A stretch of DNA of 11,114 bases from Microcaldota archaeon (lineage in GTDB: Archaea; Iainarchaeota; Iainarchaeia; Iainarchaeales; JAGVWC01): NCBI GenBank assembly GCA_018813975.1, contig JAHJAQ010000034.1, forward strand, positions 1 to 11,114. The letters are read 5' to 3'. The stretch's first letter is position 1; each line of letters opens with the position of its first letter. The translations under genes and the position numbers were made by a program. The notes below the pieces were generated by a model. It saw nothing but the letters and a program-made list of their open reading frames with translations. It did not search any database and was not told the origin of the DNA. Shown one piece after another: positions 6,143 to 11,114 of this stretch.

Positions 6143-6481
6143 ATGGGTTTGATTAAAAAGTTTGTTTGTCATCAAAAACCAGAGCGATGCTTTAAAATAA
6201 AAAAGTATACGCTTCCACTTTGCTCGCGATGCACTGGCGTTTTTATGGGAATTGTAATCGGATTATTAACCGATTTTTTAAGACCATTATGGGAAATAAA
6301 TGCGTTTTTTCCAACCATTGCATTCATGATATTAATACTTCCAATTGCCGCGGATGGATTAGGACAACTATGGGGATTATGGAAAAGCAATAATGCCGGA
6401 AGGTTTATTACCGGTTTATTGGCCGGTTTGCCCACCGGAGCCACCATAAGAATTATTTTATTGTTTTTTGTCGGAATCTGA
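6143..6481 (+). CDS. DUF2085 membrane protein
   Basis: This 112-aa protein matches the DUF2085 family, whose function is not known. The family pattern is clear: FVCHQKPERCFKIKKYTLPLCSRCTG near the N terminus, with C9, H10, C16, C27 and C30 as possible metal or redox ligands, then hydrophobic segments at about 31-46, 56-74 and 88-111, and the DGLGQLWGLWKSNNAGRFITG stretch between the second and third. It lies 7 nt after the methyltransferase stop, with a weak AGTGAG over that stop as ribosome site, so it is probably in the same transcript. The membrane protein has no obvious link to DNA methylation. A T7 tract follows 30 nt downstream. Confidence 0.85.
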   Translation: MGLIKKFVCHQKPERCFKIKKYTLPLCSRCTGVFMGIVIGLLTDFLRPLWEINAFFPTIAFMILILPIAADGLGQLWGLWKSNNAGRFITGLLAGLPTGATIRIILLFFVGI

Positions 6482-6511
6482 ACGCGATTTCTTGCCCAAA
6501 ACCAGTTACGG

Positions 6512-6518
6512 TTTTTTT
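6512..6518 (+). terminator. T-tract terminator after the DUF2085 gene
   Basis: Seven T residues lie 30 nt after the stop codon in a stretch without a strong hairpin. A plain T-tract is a typical archaeal termination signal. It separates the methyltransferase/DUF2085 pair from the promoter region of the giant gene. Confidence 0.45.
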
Positions 6519-6546
6519 GTACTCGAATTCAACAAATTATTATACA

Positions 6547-6554
6547 TTTATATA
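6547..6554 (+). promoter_or_regulatory. Upstream TATA-like box (distal)
   Basis: TTTATATA is a near-ideal archaeal TATA element about 77 bp upstream of the proximal box. A transcript from it would begin near 6575 and carry a leader of about 135 nt into the 1455-aa gene, or it could give a short separate RNA. The surrounding DNA is very A/T-rich, so a chance match is possible. Confidence 0.35.
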
Positions 6555-6585
6555 CAATATAGAGACAGCACAATTTGGCGAAAAA

Positions 6586-6606
6586 CTTATGTAGCGCTCT
6601 TATGTA
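6586..6606 (+). repeat. Direct repeat CTTATGTA x2 around AGCGCT
   Basis: CTTATGTA occurs at 6586-6593 and again at 6599-6606, with starts 13 bp apart. A palindromic AGCGCT overlaps the end of the first copy. The pair ends 17 bp before the proximal TATA box, a usual place for an archaeal activator or a repressor of TBP/TFB binding. No protein is known for it. Confidence 0.35.
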
Positions 6607-6623
6607 TAGAAAAACCACAATAA

Positions 6624-6630
6624 TTTATAA
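6624..6630 (+). promoter_or_regulatory. Proximal TATA-like box of the giant surface gene
   Basis: TTTATAA, followed by G, lies 80 bp before the ATG at 6710. With the usual 24-27 bp spacing, transcription would begin about 6651-6654, precisely where the 16-bp palindrome starts. The leader would be roughly 57 nt with a G-rich GGGGGAAG before the start codon. Confidence 0.5.
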
Positions 6631-6653
6631 GACGGTTGTCTCCAAATTAAACG

Positions 6654-6669
6654 TGCAGATTAATCTGCA
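6654..6669 (+). promoter_or_regulatory. 16-bp perfect palindrome (candidate operator)
   Basis: TGCAGATTAATCTGCA is a perfect inverted repeat with no spacer. It sits at the predicted transcription start, where a bound dimer would block initiation. Its length and symmetry fit a dimeric helix-turn-helix repressor. With no loop it is a poor RNA hairpin, so a DNA site is the more likely reading. Confidence 0.5.
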
Positions 6670-6709
6670 TAAAAAAAACACTAAAGAATAGTGGGGACAA
6701 GGGGGAAGT

Positions 6710-9700
6710 ATGACAATAAAACATTTTCAAAATATTCAAAAAACTTTTTTTATTTTTAGTATGGTATTAATCTTTTTCTCTGCAATGGCGTTTGCTGATG
6801 CAGACCCTCGTTCACATAACCCTATTGTAACGCTTTCCCCCGGCATTGCAAATTGTACTCAACTAGGAAACACTTTTATAGTAAATATTGCAAACCAACC
6901 AAGCAGCATAGATAACATCGCAGAAGTGCGAATTTACGAAGGAACCGCTGGTTTGAGTCAATTTTATTGCGGAACCGCCCCAACAGGCTGGCAACTATTT
7001 GATTTTACAGGAATTTATGGTTATTGCGAATACAAAGAAATTCCCGGAGGAACTGATGACAAAATTCATCCTAACGAAGACCTTAATTTTACTTTTCAAG
7101 CGATTATGAGTAGCAGCGCTTGTTACAGTAGTTTTCAAATTTCAACCTTGGATGATGCCTCACCAACCGGAGAACACCAGTTTTCATTTCCACAAGTTCA
7201 AATTGACTGTGTGGACCCCTACATCAACAAAAGTGTAGGCACTCCAAAAATTTTATTGGACCCTCAAGATCCCAGCACAACAGAACCAGATTATTGGATT
7301 AATCACAATTCACTAATCCAAGTAGATGCATATGATAGTACGGATGATAGCGATCCAGGATATAATGCATGTAATCTTGGATTGAATTATTGCCAATACC
7401 AAGTAGTATTGGATGGAACACCACTCGGATGGAATAATTACACCAACGGAGAAGGAATTAACTTTGAGTTTTCTTTTGCAGAAGATTCAGAACACTATAT
7501 CGAAATTGAATGTTACGATATTGCAGGAAACATGACACGAATTACCGAATTAGATAAAGTGGATGGAACTTATCCGGAAACCACCAAAACATATGGAACC
7601 CCATTTGTTATGGACGGTTATACAGAATGGATTAACACAAACACACCGATTACTCTAACAGCAACCGATCCGGACCCAACTACATTTTCATGCAATATTG
7701 GCGTGGAAAGCACTTGGTATAGAATTATTGGCGTACCAAATTCTTGGTGCGAAGACCCAGTACAAAACTGTTTAGATTATCCAGATGGTGGCGATCGAAG
7801 CGGTTTCATGGAATACACTGGCACTCCATTCAATATCCCAGAAGAATCCTGCCACTACATTGACTTTTATAGTGTAGATTACTTGGGAAACACAGAACCA
7901 ATCATGAAATACGGTCCAACCTATGGAACAGGAAACTGGCAATGTGCTTTTGTGGATAACACACCACCACTAGTAGAAAAAAATAATGGCAATGCAATTT
8001 TGGATAGGGGCGAAGCAGATTTTATGACACCCGAAAATCAGGAAGGCGCATTCCACTGGATTACCCAAAACATGCCGATTACGTTCACATGCACGGACCA
8101 ACAACCACACCCGGTTGGAAACGAAGAACTATGTTACAAGGTTTCATACGATTATCCAAATTGGGGATACATTACAAACCAATACTGTGACACGGCTTTG
8201 AATCCGGAAGGATATTGTTGTGTAGCCACAACCGCTGCAGCACCACTTGAGTTTTATTTTCAGGAAGAATCCAAACACAATCTAGAATATTATTGTACGG
8301 ATGGCGTTGGAAATGAAAGTACTGAACACACACAATATTACAAAGTAGATACCACTCCACCAAGCATTACAAAACAAATGCTTGGAACAGAAAACGTTGA
8401 TTGGCGCGGAGCCTGTCCACCAGGAACCCCAAGCGATGTTTGCTATGTTGCAGAAACCGGCGGAGTACGCATTACCGCAACAGATGGCGGACCAATCTGC
8501 GCTGTTGATAGCCTAACTTGTTTCTATGAAGTCTGGTGGAATAACCCGACCGGACAACTGGAAATGGTTGGCAGCGGAGACTTCAGTGATTACACCGAAG
8601 TCACTTTTACTGAAGACTCAACTCATGAACTGCGCGTGTATTGTACCGACGCATTAGGAAACGACGTGAATGATAATGAAACCTTTTTGGTTGATTTTAA
8701 TCCACCAGAAACAACCAAAGCTTACGGGGAACCAACCCGGGTTTTCAGTGGCTATCGTTGGATTGGAATTTCAACCCCAATTACAATGACAGCAGTGGAC
8801 AACAAGGTTGGTGTTGACTCAATTCATTGGAGAGTAACACAATTAGACATTCCAGACGAAGGGTGTTTCGAAACATGCTTCGAGGACTATAACTATGAAG
8901 TAGGAAGCGGAGACTGGAGTGAACAAAGCGGAGATACTGTCCAATTTGTTATTCCGGAAGAATCTTGTCACTACATTGAATTTTACAGCAAAGACTTGTT
9001 GAACAATACTGAAACAACTAAGCACCAGTGTGTTTTCGTTGATAATACCGCACCCAACATTGACAAAAATGTTGGAGAACCAAAAGTAGCGTGTGAAGCG
9101 GGAGATCCTAATGGATGCGACTATTATGTTACCCAAAACACTCCAATAACATTGGAATGCCATGATTTGGAACCGCATCCAAGCGATGATGTAACCATTT
9201 TTTGGAATGTTTACACAGAAGGAACAAGTGGATGGGAGTTAGTACACGAATTTAGTGAAAACGATTCCAGTACTACTTTTAGTTTCCACGAAGATTCTAG
9301 ACACCGAGTAGATTATTGGTGCGAAGATTCTATTGGACTAACAAGCCAATTGTATACTGAAATTGATGTAGTGGAAACAGTGGCACCAGAAATAACAAAA
9401 CAAGTAATTGGTCCACAAATAGGAGAATGCCCACCAGTAGAAGAAGGAGATATTTGCATTATTGATGGTGTAACAGAAATCCATGTTAGTGCAATTGACC
9501 CACAACCACACCCAGTAAACCAAGTAACATGTGACTGGCGATATAGTGTAGTTGATGGTAATGCAACTGGCGGAGAACAAGGCATAACACCACCATTCAT
9601 AATTAACTTTCCAGAAGAATCAGAACACGAACTAACTATTATTTGCAAAGACGGGTTATACAATCAAACCATAGATATTGAAACATTCTTTGTTGACAAA

Positions 9701-11077
9701 ACACCACCCGTAATTCAAAAATGGTATGGCGATCCATGGTTTGGATGGCAAGATGGAAATAATTTCTTGGAATGGATTACCACAGAAACACCAATCTATA
9801 CCGATGCGTATGATCCAGAACCACACCCATCTGGTTTGGCTACATTAGAATACCGCGTAACTTTGGTTGACGAAGCAAACTGCTGGAACCAAGATACACT
9901 CTGTCAAGAAGCAGAGGGCACTGGAAGCTTCACACCATACGAAGACGAACCATTTTACACGGGAGAAGAATCCTGCCACTTAATTGAAATAAAAGCCACT
10001 GATAACGTGGAAAAAGAAAGCATTCACAAGCAATGTGTGTTTGTGGATGAAACACCACCCATTCCAAATAAAATAGTTGGAGAACCAAAAACAGAATGGG
10101 ATGGAATCAACTCAATATTTTATCCAGAAATAGCGGAGCAATGCTGGCAAGACCCATACAACCTAGAATGCTGGAAAGTAACATTGTTCACTCCAATAAG
10201 CTTAGAATGCACTGATCCCCAACCACACCCAGTAGACCATGAAACTGTTTGCTTCAATGTTGAAGTAGATGGAATAAATGCTACTACTGAATTCGAATTA
10301 CACGGACAAACATATCCGGGATACTGTGAAACCTTTGGAGGAGACTATAATGCAAATGGAGACGGCTATTGTTGCATGGAAAATGTAGTCGAAACCTTTT
10401 ATTTCACGGAAGAAACAGAACACAATCTAAAGTACTATTGTGAAGATGCGCTAGGAAATAGAGGGCCAATAGATGATGAAAAATTCAAAGTCGAAGGAAC
10501 TAGATTTGATATCCAGCTCAACAGAAAGTGGAATTTAATATCAGTTCCATTTGTACTACAAGACGACAGCATTGAAGAAGTATTTAGTGAGATAGACGAA
10601 AATGTACACGCTGTTTGGGCCTATGATGCATTCGATGATGAATGGTATGTATATCGACCCAGCGATCCAGGAGCAAGCAACCTTGAAACCATAAAACCAG
10701 GCAATGGCTATTGGGTTAGTATGCTAGAAGATGACATCCTAACAATTGGCGGAAGCTTGTTTAGTCCGGCAACTACCCCACCAGACAAACCAGTAAAATG
10801 GGGCTGGAACCTAATCGGATACTTTGGAACAGAAGAAACAACGCTTTATGATGGTCCAGACGGAGAAGGAAGACCAGCCTACTGTGCATTGTATTCACTA
10901 GGACAAAGCGTTCTAGATAAAGGCTGGAGTGCACTACGAACCTACTGGGAACCAGACAATCCACCATGGTATGACTACGGATACTATGACGACATGGATC
11001 CTGGAGCAGGATACTGGATATTCGCAACAGAAGATAGCATATACAGTTATTCAACACACTGTGGACTATTTGGGTGA
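6710..11077 (+). CDS. Giant secreted Ig-like repeat protein with WNLISVP-type C-terminal domain
   Basis: This 1455-aa exported protein is probably a cell-surface adhesin or envelope component; no enzymatic motif was seen. Residues 1-29 are a signal peptide (FFIFSMVLIFFSAMAFA, cleaved before DADP). Residues about 36-160 are a beta-rich N-terminal domain with several cysteines. Residues about 166-1262 hold nine Ig-like repeats of about 100-140 aa. Each opens with VD-TPP--K-G-P, continues with WI---TPI-L---D--PHP and closes with EES-H-IE-YC-D-LGN, resembling OmpL47/bacterial Ig-like folds. Residues about 1267-1455 form a duplicated domain: WNLISVP ... GNGYWVSM, then GWNLIGYF ... GAGYWIFA. The protein is acidic, rich in cysteine and tryptophan, and has many N-x-S/T sites that could be glycosylated. 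There is no C-terminal membrane helix and no IDQW tag, so it must be held at the surface by another means or released. The ATG at 6710 follows GGGGGAAG and opens the signal peptide. Confidence 0.92.
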   Translation: MTIKHFQNIQKTFFIFSMVLIFFSAMAFADADPRSHNPIVTLSPGIANCTQLGNTFIVNIANQPSSIDNIAEVRIYEGTAGLSQFYCGTAPTGWQLFDFTGIYGYCEYKEIPGGTDDKIHPNEDLNFTFQAIMSSSACYSSFQISTLDDASPTGEHQFSFPQVQIDCVDPYINKSVGTPKILLDPQDPSTTEPDYWINHNSLIQVDAYDSTDDSDPGYNACNLGLNYCQYQVVLDGTPLGWNNYTNGEGINFEFSFAEDSEHYIEIECYDIAGNMTRITELDKVDGTYPETTKTYGTPFVMDGYTEWINTNTPITLTATDPDPTTFSCNIGVESTWYRIIGVPNSWCEDPVQNCLDYPDGGDRSGFMEYTGTPFNIPEESCHYIDFYSVDYLGNTEPIMKYGPTYGTGNWQCAFVDNTPPLVEKNNGNAILDRGEADFMTPENQEGAFHWITQNMPITFTCTDQQPHPVGNEELCYKVSYDYPNWGYITNQYCDTALNPEGYCCVATTAAAPLEFYFQEESKHNLEYYCTDGVGNESTEHTQYYKVDTTPPSITKQMLGTENVDWRGACPPGTPSDVCYVAETGGVRITATDGGPICAVDSLTCFYEVWWNNPTGQLEMVGSGDFSDYTEVTFTEDSTHELRVYCTDALGNDVNDNETFLVDFNPPETTKAYGEPTRVFSGYRWIGISTPITMTAVDNKVGVDSIHWRVTQLDIPDEGCFETCFEDYNYEVGSGDWSEQSGDTVQFVIPEESCHYIEFYSKDLLNNTETTKHQCVFVDNTAPNIDKNVGEPKVACEAGDPNGCDYYVTQNTPITLECHDLEPHPSDDVTIFWNVYTEGTSGWELVHEFSENDSSTTFSFHEDSRHRVDYWCEDSIGLTSQLYTEIDVVETVAPEITKQVIGPQIGECPPVEEGDICIIDGVTEIHVSAIDPQPHPVNQVTCDWRYSVVDGNATGGEQGITPPFIINFPEESEHELTIICKDGLYNQTIDIETFFVDKTPPVIQKWYGDPWFGWQDGNNFLEWITTETPIYTDAYDPEPHPSGLATLEYRVTLVDEANCWNQDTLCQEAEGTGSFTPYEDEPFYTGEESCHLIEIKATDNVEKESIHKQCVFVDETPPIPNKIVGEPKTEWDGINSIFYPEIAEQCWQDPYNLECWKVTLFTPISLECTDPQPHPVDHETVCFNVEVDGINATTEFELHGQTYPGYCETFGGDYNANGDGYCCMENVVETFYFTEETEHNLKYYCEDALGNRGPIDDEKFKVEGTRFDIQLNRKWNLISVPFVLQDDSIEEVFSEIDENVHAVWAYDAFDDEWYVYRPSDPGASNLETIKPGNGYWVSMLEDDILTIGGSLFSPATTPPDKPVKWGWNLIGYFGTEETTLYDGPDGEGRPAYCALYSLGQSVLDKGWSALRTYWEPDNPPWYDYGYYDDMDPGAGYWIFATEDSIYSYSTHCGLFG
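7205..8344 (+). repeat. Super-repeat unit I (Ig-like repeats 1-3)
   Basis: This covers residues 166-545 of the giant protein. Repeat 1 (A type) ends AEDSEHYIEIECYDIAGN; repeat 2 (B type) opens PETTKTYGTP and ends EESCHYIDFYSVDYLGNTE with QCAFVDNTPP; repeat 3 (C type) has TQNMPITFTCTDQQPHPV, a GYCC and ends EESKHNLEYYCTDGVGN. Confidence 0.75.
8345..9367 (+). repeat. Super-repeat unit II (Ig-like repeats 4-6)
   Basis: This covers residues 546-886. Repeat 4 (A type) opens ITKQMLG with ACPP and DVCYV; repeat 5 (B type) opens PETTKAYGEP and ends EESCHYIEFYSKDLLNNTE with QCVFVDNTAP; repeat 6 (C type) has TQNTPITLECHDLEPHP and ends EDSRHRVDYWCEDSIG. Unit II is the shortest of the three because repeat 6 lacks the GYCC insertion seen in repeats 3 and 9. 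Confidence 0.75.
9368..10495 (+). repeat. Super-repeat unit III (Ig-like repeats 7-9)
   Basis: This covers residues 887-1262. Repeat 7 (A type) opens ITKQVIG with ECPP and DICII; repeat 8 (B type) has YGDP, EWI and ends EESCHLIEIKATDN with QCVFVDETPP; repeat 9 (C type) has TPISLECTDPQPHPV, DGYCC and ends EETEHNLKYYCEDALGN. Confidence 0.75.
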
Positions 11078-11113
11078 TTAAAAACACACCCAAATTCCCT
11101 TTTTTATTTTTTT
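11068..11113 (+). terminator. Hairpin plus T-tract terminator overlapping the stop codon
   Basis: ATTTGGGTG (11068-11076) pairs perfectly with CACCCAAAT (11087-11095) across a 10-nt loop. Four bases later comes a T-rich tail (T6, A, T7). The left arm contains the last codons and part of the TGA stop. This has the form of a bacterial intrinsic terminator; the T-tract alone would be enough for archaeal RNA polymerase. Confidence 0.7.
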
Positions 11114-11114
11114 A

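Noticed and set aside
9313..9663. Minus-strand open frame of 116 codons inside the giant gene
   Set aside because: It is antisense to repeats 6-7, with low-complexity Ser/Thr-rich translation produced by the coding pattern of the other strand.
7205..10495. CRISPR array or DNA-level tandem repeat
   Set aside because: The periodicity is at protein level with diverged DNA and long units inside one coding frame.

Overview
The window looks archaeal, most likely from a small-genome DPANN-type lineage, but nothing in it fixes the phylum. The signs are TATA-like promoter elements at archaeal spacing, Shine-Dalgarno sites matching the archaeal anti-SD (GAGGTG, GGAGGG, GGTGA), a free-standing ATP-cone protein, an SDR-type threonine dehydrogenase, and secreted proteins built from cysteine-rich and Ig-like modules of the kind common in DPANN genomes. 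No tRNA, rRNA, CRISPR array or transposase gene was seen.

Layout. (1) 1-577 (+): the 3' part of a protein joining a MerR/excisionase-like winged helix to a stretch resembling sigma-70 region 2, which would be unusual in an archaeon. (2) 688-3595 (+): a compact three-gene cluster of exported proteins (313, 224 and 423 aa) behind one TATA-like element placed for a leaderless transcript. The first and third end in the same roughly 40-residue tag (consensus ITDQ-LL-YIDQW ... LQ-IE-WK). The first and second share a beta-sandwich module. The second is anchored by a C-terminal membrane helix. (3) 3598-4548 (-): L-threonine 3-dehydrogenase, convergent with the cluster and only 2 bp from it. (4) 4654-4926 (-): a 90-aa ATP-cone protein. 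(5) 5035-6481 (+): an orphan DNA methyltransferase followed after 7 nt by a DUF2085 membrane protein. (6) 6482-6709: a 228-bp regulatory gap with a T-tract, two TATA-like boxes, a direct repeat and a 16-bp perfect palindrome. (7) 6710-11077 (+): a 1455-aa secreted protein with nine Ig-like repeats arranged as three copies of a three-repeat unit, closed by a duplicated WNLISVP/GYW domain, with a hairpin and T-tract over its stop codon.

How the genes relate: four of the nine genes encode exported proteins, so this appears to be a cell-surface locus. The shared C-terminal tag and the membrane-anchored partner suggest that the three-gene cluster makes parts of one surface structure, which is inference. 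The metabolic and DNA-modifying genes between the two surface blocks have no evident functional tie to them.
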